Assembly (NCBI GenBank): GCA_963748295.1
Contig: CAVVIH010000006.1
Location: forward strand, 186,001-250,000
Reading direction: 5' to 3'
Source of the DNA: CAVVIH01 sp963748295
Lineage (GTDB): Bacteria; Acidobacteriota; Vicinamibacteria; Vicinamibacterales; 2-12-FULL-66-21
DNA length: 64,000 bases
Shown here: one piece after another, positions 11,347 to 19,845 of the stretch
How positions within the stretch are numbered: position 1 is the stretch's first letter
Layout: each line of letters opens with the position of its first letter
The notes under the pieces: model-generated
Seen by the model: only the letters and a program-made list of their open reading frames with translations
Told to the model about the DNA's origin: nothing
Database searches by the model: none
Made by a program: the position numbers and the translations under genes

Positions 11347-11688
11347 TCAATCCCACCAGAGCATGATTTCGTACTGTCCGACGTGCATCACGAAATCACC
11401 GGGCGGCACGTCGCCAGGGCCTTCTTCTTCGCAGAACTCCTGCACGCGCCACCGCGCGTTGCCGGTCAACGGAAAGCGCACGAGGAGTGTATCCGCATAC
11501 GGCTCGCCCGAGCCATCGACGCCTGGATCGTCGACCAGCACTTCGGTCGCGCCTTTCGCGTAGAGCGCTTCGACGAACGCGAGCGCGCGTTCGGTGGTCT
11601 GGAACCGGTTGGTTGCGAACGCGCTGTCGTTGGGGTTGCCGGTCAGCCATTCGCGCGCTTCGACGGGAGGATGTGTGGTGATCTGCAT
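11347..11688 (-). CDS. Conserved hypothetical protein, small cytoplasmic
   Basis: A 113-residue protein starting MQITTHPPVEAREWL. It has a mixed alpha/beta pattern (RALAFVEALYAKGATEVLV, then ADTLLVRFP) and an aromatic C-terminus (YEIMLWWD), with no signal peptide or membrane segment. The ATG at 11688 is used because the frame upstream of it crosses a palindromic repeat and is low in protein-like character. Family unknown to me; it reads like a small ferredoxin-fold protein, which is only an impression. Confidence 0.6.
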   Translation of the reverse strand: MQITTHPPVEAREWLTGNPNDSAFATNRFQTTERALAFVEALYAKGATEVLVDDPGVDGSGEPYADTLLVRFPLTGNARWRVQEFCEEEGPGDVPPGDFVMHVGQYEIMLWWD

Positions 11689-11813
11689 GCCCGCGAGCCG
11701 TGCGATGGCCGTGCCAATACGTTGGTGCCGCAATCGCTGCGGGATTCTGAACGACGGCACGGGGCACGTGCGGAATCTGCGCGGCGCGGGAATGTTGAGG
11801 GGTGCGAGAAACG

Positions 11814-11837
11814 GCAACTCGGTCCAGACCGAGTTGC
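11814..11837. repeat. Dispersed palindrome (GCAACTCGGTC arms), copy 1
   Basis: A perfect inverted repeat with 11-base arms, GCAACTCGGTC and GACCGAGTTGC, separated by CA. It lies in the 258-base divergent gap upstream of the DUF222-HNH gene. Two more copies are at 42537-42556 and 42737-42758, with TG in the centre on the plus strand. Confidence 0.9.
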
Positions 11838-11946
11838 ATAGTCGCGGCGAAGGACAGCAACAACGTGCACGAAGCATCGGGGCATGATCGTTGCAGAGCG
11901 AAATCAACACAATCAAGTGGCTCAAGCCACGCGTGATATACGGGAT

Positions 11947-13101
11947 ATGGATCTCACACTCTCGTCGCTCACTCACCTGTCGGATGTAGACGTACTGCAC
12001 GAGGTCAAACGGCTCGTGCATCGCGAACGTCAGGCAACCGCACGGCTGATTGCGGCGCTGATGGAGGTCGATGCCCGCAGCCTCTATCTGGCCGAAGGAT
12101 GCTCATCGCTGTTCACCTATTGCACACAGGTACTGCATCTGTCCGAGCACACTGCGTACGGCCGCATCCAGGCGGCGCGCGCCGCGCGACGGTTCCCTGT
12201 CCTTCTCGAACGGCTGGCGGACGGCTCGATCAACCTGACGACCGTCGGGCTGCTCGCTGCGCACTTGACCGCCACGAACTGCGATGAAGTGTTGCATCAG
12301 GCGCGTCATCAACCGAAGCGCGTGGTAGAAGAAATCGTCGCGAAGTTGCGGCCGAGGCCGGACGTGGCGAGCTCGGTCCGAAAGCTGCCGGCGCCGAAGC
12401 GGCGAGTGGCCGCCCAGGTTCAGCACGGCGCGGTCATACGGTCAGCCGCTGTACCCGACGCCGTGTCATCCGCGACACCCCAACCGGCAGCGCCGGCCGT
12501 TGCGGCACCCGCTTTGTCCACGCCCTCGACCGTCTCGCCGCTGGCACCGGAACGATACAAAGTTCAACTGACGGTCAACCGCGCGACGTACGAGAAGCTG
12601 CGACGGGCGCAGGATCTCTTGCGACATCGCGTGCCGAATGGTGATCCAGCGGAAATCTTCGATCGCGCGCTCAGTGTGCTGCTGGAGAAGTTGGAGCGGG
12701 AGAAATCTGCAACCACGGACGCGCCGCGCCATGCCCGCCAGCGCACACCGGGAACGCGCCACATCCCTGCCGCGATCAGGCGAGCGGTATGGACGCGCGA
12801 CGGCGGTCAATGCGCGTTTGTCGGGCGTCAAGGCCGCTGCACCGAGCGCGGTCTGCTCGAATTTCACCACGTGCAGCCGTATGCGGCGGGTGGTGAGGCA
12901 ACGGTTGAAAACATCCAGCTCAGATGTCGAAGCCACAACATCTACGACGCCGAGCAGTTCTTTGGGGCGCTGTTTGTTCGGGAAACCGCCGTGGACCATT
13001 CCAGCTGCTCGCCCGACTCCGTCCAGCCCTTCAACGGTCCTCCGCGAGCACGTACAAGTACGCAACGACAACCGACACGAGCAGGCCCGTCAGCAGAATA
13101 G
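11947..13101 (+). CDS. DUF222 domain HNH endonuclease
   Basis: A 384-residue protein. The N-terminal half is helical (LHEVKRLVHRERQATARLIA, then SSLFTYCTQVLHLSEHTAYGRIQAARA) and matches the DUF222-like region that precedes HNH domains in this group; a Pro/Ala linker follows at about residues 165-215. The C-terminus is an HNH nuclease: RHIPAAIRRAVWTRDGGQCAF, LEFHHVQPYAAGGEATVENIQLRCRSHN, which carries the catalytic His pair and the asparagine of the fold. Such genes are often repeated in actinobacterial and acidobacterial genomes, and their biology is unclear. I prefer the ATG at 11947 over 11884, as the family starts there. Its last 71 bases overlap the convergent gene. Confidence 0.82.
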   Translation: MDLTLSSLTHLSDVDVLHEVKRLVHRERQATARLIAALMEVDARSLYLAEGCSSLFTYCTQVLHLSEHTAYGRIQAARAARRFPVLLERLADGSINLTTVGLLAAHLTATNCDEVLHQARHQPKRVVEEIVAKLRPRPDVASSVRKLPAPKRRVAAQVQHGAVIRSAAVPDAVSSATPQPAAPAVAAPALSTPSTVSPLAPERYKVQLTVNRATYEKLRRAQDLLRHRVPNGDPAEIFDRALSVLLEKLEREKSATTDAPRHARQRTPGTRHIPAAIRRAVWTRDGGQCAFVGRQGRCTERGLLEFHHVQPYAAGGEATVENIQLRCRSHNIYDAEQFFGALFVRETAVDHSSCSPDSVQPFNGPPRARTSTQRQPTRAGPSAE

Positions 13102-13540
13102 CCAGGAACACCAGCAACAATCCCCAGCAACTGATTCGTCCCACGGGGTGGGCGCGGAGAGTTTTGAAGATGTACTGCCCATCGTTCTGACGGGGCGCGC
13201 CGTTGGCTTCGAGCGCGGCACGGACGTTGGCCGGCAATGCGCGCCATGTCCCTCGCTTTACACGGCGCGGAAATGATTCGACTAGTGACTGCCAGCCGGC
13301 CCGCGAATAGCGGCGGACGAACTGCGTGATGGCTGCGTCGTATTGGGGACGACGTACGCCGGACAGAAACAAGAACTTGCCCGCCTCCGAGTAGTCGCCA
13401 ATCTGCAGCAGAACGACTCCGAACTGCTCGTACAGCTGAGTGCTGAAGGGACTCGATTTGACGCGCCCCGACAGGATTTCGCGCGCGCGCCCCAAATTGC
13501 CGTCCGACAGCGCTGTCTGGAGCTTGTCCCGCTTATTCAC
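13031..13540 (-). CDS. TPR-like protein with C-terminal membrane anchor (DUF6584-like)
   Basis: A 169-residue protein. The N-terminal 70 residues form helical hairpins (ALSDGNLGRAREILSGRV, FGVVLLQIGDYSEAGKFLFL) of the tetratricopeptide type, as in the DUF6584 family, and a strong membrane segment lies at the C-terminus (ISCWGLLLVFLAILLTGLLV). It is probably a tail-anchored inner-membrane protein with its helical part in the cytoplasm. Its 3' end overlaps the HNH gene tail-to-tail by 71 bases; both frames look genuine, so one of the C-termini may be recent. Partner unknown. Confidence 0.65.
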   Translation of the reverse strand: MNKRDKLQTALSDGNLGRAREILSGRVKSSPFSTQLYEQFGVVLLQIGDYSEAGKFLFLSGVRRPQYDAAITQFVRRYSRAGWQSLVESFPRRVKRGTWRALPANVRAALEANGAPRQNDGQYIFKTLRAHPVGRISCWGLLLVFLAILLTGLLVSVVVAYLYVLAEDR

Positions 13541-13611
13541 AACAACACATAGACGGAAGATTCAATGTTGCAGATTTTGGCAATGTTGGCCATCCTGGCG
13601 CTCTTGGCAAT

Positions 13612-14025
13612 TCAAGTCAGCTTGGTCGCGTGGGACGCCACGACCAGCCACTTGCCCGATCGGCGGACGAACACGTCCGTGAATCGCAGCCGCACGGTTA
13701 CCGCCGACGGTCCCGCGGTCGTCGCGGTCGTACGCCCGGTCACGACCGCGGCGTCACCAAACACCCGCACGGCGAGATCGTCGATTTCGACCGACGCGAT
13801 CGGGGTCTCGCCCGACTTGCAGGTCGCGACCGCCTGCGCCCTGGTGATCACCTCGCCCGTGATGTGGATGACGGACCAATCCGGCGCCAGCATCGCGGCC
13901 CACCCGTCGCAGTCCCCCTTCTTGTAGGTCGTGGCGAGCTGCTGCTCGATGCGCGTCAGCTCCCTCGTAACGGCGCTCGCGTCGACCTGAGAAAGCAAGA
14001 AGACGAGTGCGAGCATCGCGTGCAT
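13612..14025 (-). CDS. Exported SnoaL/NTF2-like protein (DUF4440 type)
   Basis: A 137-residue protein with a short signal peptide (MHAMLALVFLLSQVDA), then an NTF2-like cone fold: a long helix (TRELTRIEQQLATTYKKGDC), DGWAAMLAPDWSVIHITGEV, and the final strand pair (VTVRLRFTDVFVRRSGKWLVVASH). The terminal 'GxWxxVASH' is the hallmark of the DUF4440 nuclear-transport-factor-2-like group. Members bind small molecules or act as enzymes in varied pathways, and nothing here narrows that. It lies 14 bases downstream of the cupin gene and is probably co-transcribed with it. Confidence 0.8.
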   Translation of the reverse strand: MHAMLALVFLLSQVDASAVTRELTRIEQQLATTYKKGDCDGWAAMLAPDWSVIHITGEVITRAQAVATCKSGETPIASVEIDDLAVRVFGDAAVVTGRTTATTAGPSAVTVRLRFTDVFVRRSGKWLVVASHATKLT

Positions 14026-14039
14026 GGATGCCTCCGGCT

Positions 14040-14420
14040 TCAGCGCTCTGATGATTTCGCGTACTTCTCGGCGCCCAAGAAGTGCAGCGAGACGTAGGGC
14101 ACGTCGCCGACGACCCAGCTGTCGTGCGGCACCGGCGGAATGTAGAACAGCTCGCCCGCCTTCAACTCGATCACGCGCCCGTCGTCGAACGCGGCCGTCG
14201 CCGTGCCGGCGAGCACCAGGCCGACGTGCTCGACCGTGCAGCGCGTCGCACCGACGAGCGGCCCGACGTGAATCGACCATTTCCAGCCAGGCTCGTACGT
14301 CGCGCGGCCGATGGTGACGCCGCCGAGCGTCACGATCTCGAACCGCCCCTTAGCGAGTACGCGTGTCTCATCGGGCGTCTCGAAGCGTTTGAGGATGACG
14401 TCCATCATTGTGCGTGTCAT
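14040..14420 (-). CDS. Cupin domain protein
   Basis: A 126-residue single-domain cupin: RFEIVTLGGVTIGRATYEPG, WSIHVGP, HVGLVLAGTATAAFDDG and LFYIPPVPHDSWVVGD. One His of the first cupin motif is present (SIHVG), but the usual HxH pair is reduced; the second motif keeps its His (VPHD), so metal binding is possible but altered. Either ATG, at 14420 or four codons in, could be used; I take the first. It starts 16 bases from the divergent YcaQ-like gene, so both are likely driven from one tiny shared promoter region. Confidence 0.82.
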   Translation of the reverse strand: MTRTMMDVILKRFETPDETRVLAKGRFEIVTLGGVTIGRATYEPGWKWSIHVGPLVGATRCTVEHVGLVLAGTATAAFDDGRVIELKAGELFYIPPVPHDSWVVGDVPYVSLHFLGAEKYAKSSER

Positions 14421-14436
14421 TCTAATCCCCGGCCGG

Positions 14437-15519
14437 ATGATCACCCTCGACCAGCTTCGGCGGCATGCTGCCGCCCGGACGTTCTTCACACCCACTACCC
14501 TGCCGCGCGCAATCGAGCGCTGCGGCTTCGTGCAGGCCGACCCAATCCGCGCACCGGCACGCGCGCAGGACCTGACCCTGCGCCACCGCGTGCGCAATTA
14601 CCGCGCCGGCGACCTCGAGCGCCGATACGCCCGTTTGCCGATCGAGGAAGACACGTTCGTGAACTACGGCTTCATGCCCAGAACGGTGCACGCGCTCATG
14701 CATCCGCGCGATTACGCCGACGACTGGCCGGCTGCTAAGAAGCGGCGGGCCCGGCTGCTGCTCGAATACGTTCGCGGCCGTGGCGAGGTGCATCCGCGCG
14801 AAGTCGATGGCCACTTCTCGCACGGCACCGTCGTCAATTACTGGGGCGGATCGTCGAATGCGACGACCCACCTGATGGACCAGATGCATTACGCCGGACT
14901 GCTGCGCGTGGTGCGCCGGGACGCGGGCATCCGGATCTATGCGGCGCGGGAGCCAGCGCCGCCGCCCACGACGGCCGCGGAGCGCGACGCGCGACTCGAC
15001 GCCCTCGTCGACGTCGTCGCCCACGCGTATGCGCCGCTTCCGGCTGTGACGCTGGCGCACCTCGTGGCGCGTCTGAGATACGCCGCCCCCCAATGGGCGG
15101 ACGAGCGGAAGCGCGCACTGCGTCGCGCGCGCGAACGGCTGGCGCATGCGCGAGTGGACGGGGTCGACTGGTTCTGGCCCGCCACTGAGCGTCCGCAGAC
15201 GGCATCGCCGCCGGATGTCGTGCGCCTGCTGTCGCCCTTCGATCCGCTGGTCTGGGACCGCCCGCGGTTCGAGCTGCTCTGGGGCTGGCCCTACCGGTTC
15301 GAGGCCTACACGCCGGCCGCGAAGCGACGGCTCGGCTACTACGCGCTCCCGCTGCTCTGGAAGGATCGCGTGATTGGCTGGGGGAACCTGACGGTCAGAA
15401 ACGCGGTCCTGCAGACGACGATCGGGTACACGGACGCACAGCCTCGCGATCGCTCGTTCAAGCGGGAGCTGGACGCGGAAATCGAGCGGATGGGCGTATT
15501 TCTCGGGTTGGACGGATAG
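14437..15519 (+). CDS. Winged-helix DNA glycosylase, YcaQ-like (interstrand crosslink repair)
   Basis: A 360-residue protein of the YcaQ/AlkZ (DUF1006) family, DNA glycosylases that unhook alkylated bases and interstrand crosslinks. Seen in order: ITLDQLRRHAAARTFF, GFVQADPIRAPARAQDL (family motif position), EDTFVNYGFMPRTVHALMHPRD, several winged-helix units including RGEVHPREVDGHFSHG, and the C-terminal LLSPFDPLVWDRPRFELLWGWPYRFE with RRLGYYALPLL. The catalytic-type QxD/QxQ motif of the family appears here as QADPI. The ATG at 14437 gives a family-typical length. With the AlkD-like gene at 3.9 kb, it is the second alkylation-damage gene in the window. Confidence 0.88.
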   Translation: MITLDQLRRHAAARTFFTPTTLPRAIERCGFVQADPIRAPARAQDLTLRHRVRNYRAGDLERRYARLPIEEDTFVNYGFMPRTVHALMHPRDYADDWPAAKKRRARLLLEYVRGRGEVHPREVDGHFSHGTVVNYWGGSSNATTHLMDQMHYAGLLRVVRRDAGIRIYAAREPAPPPTTAAERDARLDALVDVVAHAYAPLPAVTLAHLVARLRYAAPQWADERKRALRRARERLAHARVDGVDWFWPATERPQTASPPDVVRLLSPFDPLVWDRPRFELLWGWPYRFEAYTPAAKRRLGYYALPLLWKDRVIGWGNLTVRNAVLQTTIGYTDAQPRDRSFKRELDAEIERMGVFLGLDG

Positions 15520-15522
15520 GAA

Positions 15523-15690
15523 TCAGCGTATCGACAGCACGAATACCAGACCCACCAGGCCGAGAATTCCGCCGAGGACGCTGACCATCAGCCAAAAGTG
15601 AGGCCAGCCCAGCTGAAGCGATCCGTTCCGGAACGTCCGCCGACCCGGCGAACGCCCTGCTTCGACATGCGTCAAACTGTGTGCGGTCAT
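15523..15690 (-). CDS. Small single-span membrane protein (55 aa)
   Basis: A 55-codon frame with start ATG at 15690 and a well-placed ribosome binding site (GAGGT six bases before it). The N-terminal half is basic and polar (MTAHSLTHVEAGRSPGRRTF). The C-terminal half is one hydrophobic helix (FWLMVSVLGGILGLVGLVFV) ending SIR. It sits 27 bases downstream of the esterase gene on the same strand and ends convergent with the YcaQ-like gene. Size, binding site and position support a real small membrane protein of unknown role. Confidence 0.55.
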   Translation of the reverse strand: MTAHSLTHVEAGRSPGRRTFRNGSLQLGWPHFWLMVSVLGGILGLVGLVFVLSIR

Positions 15691-15717
15691 TACGGCACCT
15701 CGCTGCGATGCTCCAAC

Positions 15718-16884
15718 CTATCTGACACCGGAAAAGCGCCGCTGTTCCCCTTCGCGTAAACCCGCCCGTCGTGCCGCCCGGCGGCGGCGGTAGCTTCTGA
15801 ACTGGACGATGACGGCGATCGACATGAATCCAATCGCTGCCCACATGAACCCCTCGAGGTCGCGTCGAAGGTAGGCGATCCCCTGCAGCAGGTACGCGGT
15901 GCCAAACGCGATCGTCGACCAGCCTTCGTCCAAGTCTGGGATCCGTCCGGAAATACCGACAAGGCCAAGCAGAAGTATGAGCGCTCCGAAGCCGAGGAAT
16001 ATCCACGCAACCGCCTTGGTGTCCATTCGGCGTGGCGGGGTCCTGACCGTTCCTTTCGCCGCCTCCTCTCCAGGCTTGAACAGCCAGCGCAGCGCGGTGA
16101 TCGCGGCCGGGTGATAGATTGTCGCGTGGGTCTCGCCCAGCATGCGCTCGTAGTGCCATGTCAGATTTGGCGGCGCGTTCTTGCGAAGCACTCCGGTCAA
16201 CTGGCGCGTCAAGCCGTCGCGATCGTCGACGCTCGCGGCGAGATAGAGCACCTTCTTGCGATCGCTCGCGGGCACCCGGCCTTTCAGCAGTCCGCCGTCG
16301 TTCCACCACACACTCGGATCGAACGCGATGTAGGTATCGAACATGTCCGGCTCGAGGAAGAGCGTCTCGACGACGAACAGGCCGGCCAGAGACTCGCCCA
16401 TGATCGCAGTCTCCGACGCCGTCCGATACCTGGCGTTGACCGCTGGCATCAGCTCCGAGCGGATGAAGGTCCGAAACGCCGCGGAGCCGCCGACCTGCGG
16501 CGCGATCTTCTTGTCCTCGTCGTTGCTCGTCGGACCCGTCAGGTCTCGACGACGCTGCGTATTCTCGATGCCGACGAGTACGAACGGCCGCATCGAGCCG
16601 TTGCCCACGAGCACCTGCACCAATCCCGCGACGTGGAGGAAGTCTTCGGCCATCCCGCCGTCCGGCATGTAGAGGACCGGCAGCCGCATGTCAGGTGACT
16701 GCGAGTACGGCGGCGGCAGGTAGACATTGATGCGCCGGACTTCGTTGAGGACCTTGGACTCCAGCGTGAACGTCTCGCCGATCGTGAGAGGCGCTGGCGG
16801 GCTAGCCGGTACAGCGGCGGTCTGCGCCCATGTTGAGGCCGCCATCGACGTCAACACCAAGGACACGCAGACAAGCCGTTTCAC
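15718..16884 (-). CDS. Exported alpha/beta-hydrolase esterase with C-terminal membrane domain
   Basis: A 388-residue protein. It has a signal peptide (KRLVCVSLVLTSMAASTWA), then an esterase domain of the enterochelin-esterase-like type: RRINVYLPPPY, LPVLYMPDGG, FVLVGIENT and the nucleophile elbow IMGESLAGLF (GxSxG), an acid in the following loops and a probable catalytic His in GETHATIYHPAA. After residue 285 an unexpected domain with three or four membrane helices begins (VAWIFLGFGALILLLGLVG, IAFGTAYLLQGIAYL, FMWAAIGFMSIAVIV), ending in a very basic tail. The GTG at 16884 is the start; the divergent PQQ-type gene begins 21 bases away. The fusion is unusual for this enzyme type. Confidence 0.75.
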   Translation of the reverse strand: MKRLVCVSLVLTSMAASTWAQTAAVPASPPAPLTIGETFTLESKVLNEVRRINVYLPPPYSQSPDMRLPVLYMPDGGMAEDFLHVAGLVQVLVGNGSMRPFVLVGIENTQRRRDLTGPTSNDEDKKIAPQVGGSAAFRTFIRSELMPAVNARYRTASETAIMGESLAGLFVVETLFLEPDMFDTYIAFDPSVWWNDGGLLKGRVPASDRKKVLYLAASVDDRDGLTRQLTGVLRKNAPPNLTWHYERMLGETHATIYHPAAITALRWLFKPGEEAAKGTVRTPPRRMDTKAVAWIFLGFGALILLLGLVGISGRIPDLDEGWSTIAFGTAYLLQGIAYLRRDLEGFMWAAIGFMSIAVIVQFRSYRRRRAARRAGLREGEQRRFSGVR

Positions 16885-16905
16885 AGCAATTAGAATACTC
16901 TGCCA

Positions 16906-18270
16906 ATGTGGAAGACGCCTGGCCTGCTGGCGGCCGTCACCCTGGCTGCCGCCGCGATCAATTCTGCAAGCCGGCCGACCGCGGCCCAGACGCCGGCCCC
17001 TGCCTGGCCGCAATGGCGCGGACCGCTGGCGACTGGCGAAGCGCCAACCGGCGATCCGCCAACGCGTTGGAGTGAGACCGAGTCTGTCCGCTGGAAGGTG
17101 CCGGTCCCGGGCAGCGGCGCCTCCACGCCCATCGTCTGGGGCGACACCATCTACCTGCAGACGGCCGTTCCGATCGGCGACGTCAAATCCACCAAGCAGA
17201 ATTTCACCGTCGACTTTCAGCGTACCGGCGAGAGCGTCTATTACGGGCAGTCCTACGTGCAGTCGCGCCAGGATCAGGCCTTTCAGCTGCTCGCAGTCGA
17301 CCGCGCGACCGGCGCGACACGATGGAGCAAGACGCTTCGCGTCGAGCAGCCGGTGGAGGGACGCCACCCGACCAACACGTGGGCGTCAGCATCGCCGTCG
17401 ACTGACGGCGAGCACATCATCGCCTTCTTCGGCTCGCGCGGGCTGTATGCGCTGACGATGAAAGGCGACCTGGTGTGGGCGAAGGATTTCGGCGAGATGG
17501 ACACGCGCAACGGATGGGGCGAGGGCGCCTCGCCGGCGCTGTTCCGCAATCGCGTCGTCCTCACGTGGGATCACGAAGGCGCGTCGTTCATCGTCGTGCT
17601 GGACAAGGCGACCGGCAAGGAGCTGTGGCGCCGCGAGCGCAAGGAGCCGACGACCTGGGCGACGCCGTTGATCGTCACCTTCGGCGGCCGCACGCAAATC
17701 ATCACCAACGGCACCAATCACGTCCGGGGCTACGATCTCGAGTCGGGCACCGAGTTGTGGGAAGGACCGGGACTGACGTTCAACTCGATTCCGTCGCCGG
17801 TGTTCGCGAACGGCGTCGCCTATCTGACGAGCGGCTTCTCCGGCAGCGCGCTGGTGGCAGTCGACCTCGCAAAGGCCAACGGATCCATTTCGACGGGAGC
17901 TGGGCTCTTGTGGAAGCGCGATCGCGACACGCCGTACGTCGCGTCACCGCTGCTCTATCGCGGCTCGCTCTACTTGTTCAAACATCTGTCCGGGATCATG
18001 ACGGTGATCGACGCGACGTCCGGCGAGGTGCTCCACGGGCCCGCGCGCATCAACGAGATTCCGGATCTGTATGCCTCCCCGGTCGCCGCCGCCGGCCGCA
18101 TCTACATCGCCGGACGGGACGGCGCCATCGTCGTCCTCAAGCACGGCGCGCCGCCCGAAACGCTTGCGGTCAACAGACTCGACGACGGATTCGACGCGTC
18201 GCCGGCGATCGTCGGCGACGAGCTGTATCTTCGCGGGCGCAAGGCGCTCTACAGGATCTCCGCGAAGTAG
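16906..18270 (+). CDS. Exported PQQ-binding-like beta-propeller repeat protein
   Basis: A 454-residue protein with a signal peptide (residues 1-28). It opens with the typical WPQWRGP...GEAPTGDPPTRWSETESVRWKV and PGSGASTPIVWGDTIYL blocks, followed by repeated blades with the pattern 'A/V xDxxTGxxxW' (AVDRATGATRWSKTL, VVLDKATGKELWRRE, RGYDLESGTELWEG). This is the eight-bladed propeller fold shared by PQQ dehydrogenases and BamB. No dehydrogenase active-site residues are obvious, so a structural or binding role in the periplasm is more likely. The start is fixed by the signal peptide. Confidence 0.85.
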   Translation: MWKTPGLLAAVTLAAAAINSASRPTAAQTPAPAWPQWRGPLATGEAPTGDPPTRWSETESVRWKVPVPGSGASTPIVWGDTIYLQTAVPIGDVKSTKQNFTVDFQRTGESVYYGQSYVQSRQDQAFQLLAVDRATGATRWSKTLRVEQPVEGRHPTNTWASASPSTDGEHIIAFFGSRGLYALTMKGDLVWAKDFGEMDTRNGWGEGASPALFRNRVVLTWDHEGASFIVVLDKATGKELWRRERKEPTTWATPLIVTFGGRTQIITNGTNHVRGYDLESGTELWEGPGLTFNSIPSPVFANGVAYLTSGFSGSALVAVDLAKANGSISTGAGLLWKRDRDTPYVASPLLYRGSLYLFKHLSGIMTVIDATSGEVLHGPARINEIPDLYASPVAAAGRIYIAGRDGAIVVLKHGAPPETLAVNRLDDGFDASPAIVGDELYLRGRKALYRISAK

Positions 18271-18289
18271 GCGCGTCCGAGGAGTGGTT

Positions 18290-19252
18290 TCAGCGGAGGT
18301 AGGGCGCCACGTTGGCGGCGATCTGATTGAACTCCTGCTCGGTGAGCGGCAGCCGTCGAAACGCCGCCCATCCTTCACGCGGCGGCAGATTGGGGCCGAC
18401 GATCGCGTCGGAACCGTAGAGGATCCGCGCGACTCCAACCTGACGAATCCGTTTCGCGAGGAGCGCTGCGTTCGACGCCGTGATCTTCAGGTCCGCAACG
18501 GACGTGACGTCGAACCACAGGGTTCGCGTCCGCGGGTCGCCCTTCGCAACAGCTTCTGCCAGCACTGCCATGACGCTGTCCGCGGCGGGGTCGTCGCCGG
18601 GGCCGCTGCCGGCAAGATGCGCCACCTGCACGGGAATGTCCGGAACCAGCGGCAGGAGCTGGTCGAGGAAAACGCGCGCCTGCGCGGGGCCATAAGGCCG
18701 GTTCTTCGAGATCGAGGCGCGCAGGTGCACCACGATGGCCATCTTGTGTTCGTTGGCCGCGCGAAATACCCGCCGCAGCTGCTCCAGATGCTCCGGCACG
18801 TCCAGCTGCACATCCGAGTTGCCAAAGTGGAGCTTGATGCCGTAGCGAAGATTCGGTTCCTTGGCGCAGCGGGCGAGCTCGTCCAGCGTGTACCCCTTCA
18901 GCGGATTGAATCCGCAAAAGGCCCGCAGGCGCTCCGGGTACTGCCGCGCCTGTGCACCCGTCCAATCGTTCTCCGCCCGGACCTTCGCGTACTCGTCGTC
19001 GACCTTCCGCGACGGGCTGCCATACATGTAGGCGAGCGACAGCAAGACGGCGCGCTGGATGCCCGCCGCGTCGAGGTGGGCGATGACGTCACGCGCGGTG
19101 ATGACCGGGAACTTGATCGATTCGGCGCCGAGGAGCTTCGCGATGGCGGAACTTGCCACATGCTGATGGTGATCGGCCACCGGCGGGCGCTGCTGCGCCG
19201 CCACACCGGCGCACAGCCCGAGAGCCACGAACAGAGCAACGCACCCTCGCAT
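18290..19252 (-). CDS. Exported TIM-barrel amidohydrolase (amidohydrolase-2 type)
   Basis: A 320-residue protein with a cleavable signal peptide (to VAAQQ). It then has PVADHHQHVAS, the HxH of an amidohydrolase-2 metal site, followed by VLLSLAYMYGSP, AFCGFNPLKGYTLDELARC, GIKLHFGNSD, AIVVHLRASI, VQVAHLAGSGPGDDP and RILYGSDAIVGPN, where the Asp of GSDA closes the metal site. Related enzymes are decarboxylases or hydrolases of cyclic carboxylates; the substrate here is not known. It is immediately upstream of nothing on its strand and ends 20 bases from the convergent propeller gene. Confidence 0.82.
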   Translation of the reverse strand: MRGCVALFVALGLCAGVAAQQRPPVADHHQHVASSAIAKLLGAESIKFPVITARDVIAHLDAAGIQRAVLLSLAYMYGSPSRKVDDEYAKVRAENDWTGAQARQYPERLRAFCGFNPLKGYTLDELARCAKEPNLRYGIKLHFGNSDVQLDVPEHLEQLRRVFRAANEHKMAIVVHLRASISKNRPYGPAQARVFLDQLLPLVPDIPVQVAHLAGSGPGDDPAADSVMAVLAEAVAKGDPRTRTLWFDVTSVADLKITASNAALLAKRIRQVGVARILYGSDAIVGPNLPPREGWAAFRRLPLTEQEFNQIAANVAPYLR

Positions 19253-19256
19253 ACGG

Positions 19257-19634
19257 TTATCTGCGCATCTCGACCACGATGACTTCGATGGGTGACGTGC
19301 CGCGGTTCATATCGCCATGCTGTTCGCCCGCGGGGTCCGCGTCAAGCCAATATGCCTTGCCCGTCTCCCACGTCATCTGCTTCGTCGTCTTGCCGCTGCC
19401 GTCGACGACGTCCAGGGTGCCGCCGCGAAGCGCGACAATCGTGCGGCCGAACTCATGCCGGTGGAGGTTCAGCGGCTGGTTCGGGAGGATGATTGATTTC
19501 CAGACGCGGACGTGCGCGTTCTCGAACTGGGGCTCGCGGCGCGTCTGCGGGACCTGTTGCTGCGCCGAGCCGGCCGCCACGCCGAGCGCGAATACGACCG
19601 CCAACACTCCGCAAGGCATCCATTTCCGTTTCAT
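19257..19634 (-). CDS. Exported cupin domain protein
   Basis: A 125-residue protein with a signal peptide (to GSAQQQ) and a small cupin domain: NAHVRVWKSIILPNQPLNLHRHEFGRTIVALRGGTLDVV, where HRHEFGR gives the metal-binding HxH and Glu of the first cupin motif, then AYWLDADPAGEQHGDMN with a further His in motif two. The full metal site suggests a catalytic or small-molecule-binding periplasmic cupin. It lies four bases before the amidohydrolase gene on the same strand, so the two are probably one operon and may act on the same substrate. Confidence 0.85.
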   Translation of the reverse strand: MKRKWMPCGVLAVVFALGVAAGSAQQQVPQTRREPQFENAHVRVWKSIILPNQPLNLHRHEFGRTIVALRGGTLDVVDGSGKTTKQMTWETGKAYWLDADPAGEQHGDMNRGTSPIEVIVVEMRR

Positions 19635-19845
19635 GTCAACTCCACGCCATCAGGACAGGCAAAAGACAACGCGCGCGCGCCATCGCGACGAACACGCCGA
19701 TCACGACGATCACGAAGAACTTACGCGATTCGGAGGGTCAGGGCCGGATCACAGCCGAGAGGCCGGTACGAAGGCGCAGCGCCGTCCAAGTATCTCAAAT
19801 CGGCGGCGCTTGGCGATAAACGGCAGGTTTTTTTTTGGAAGGTCG

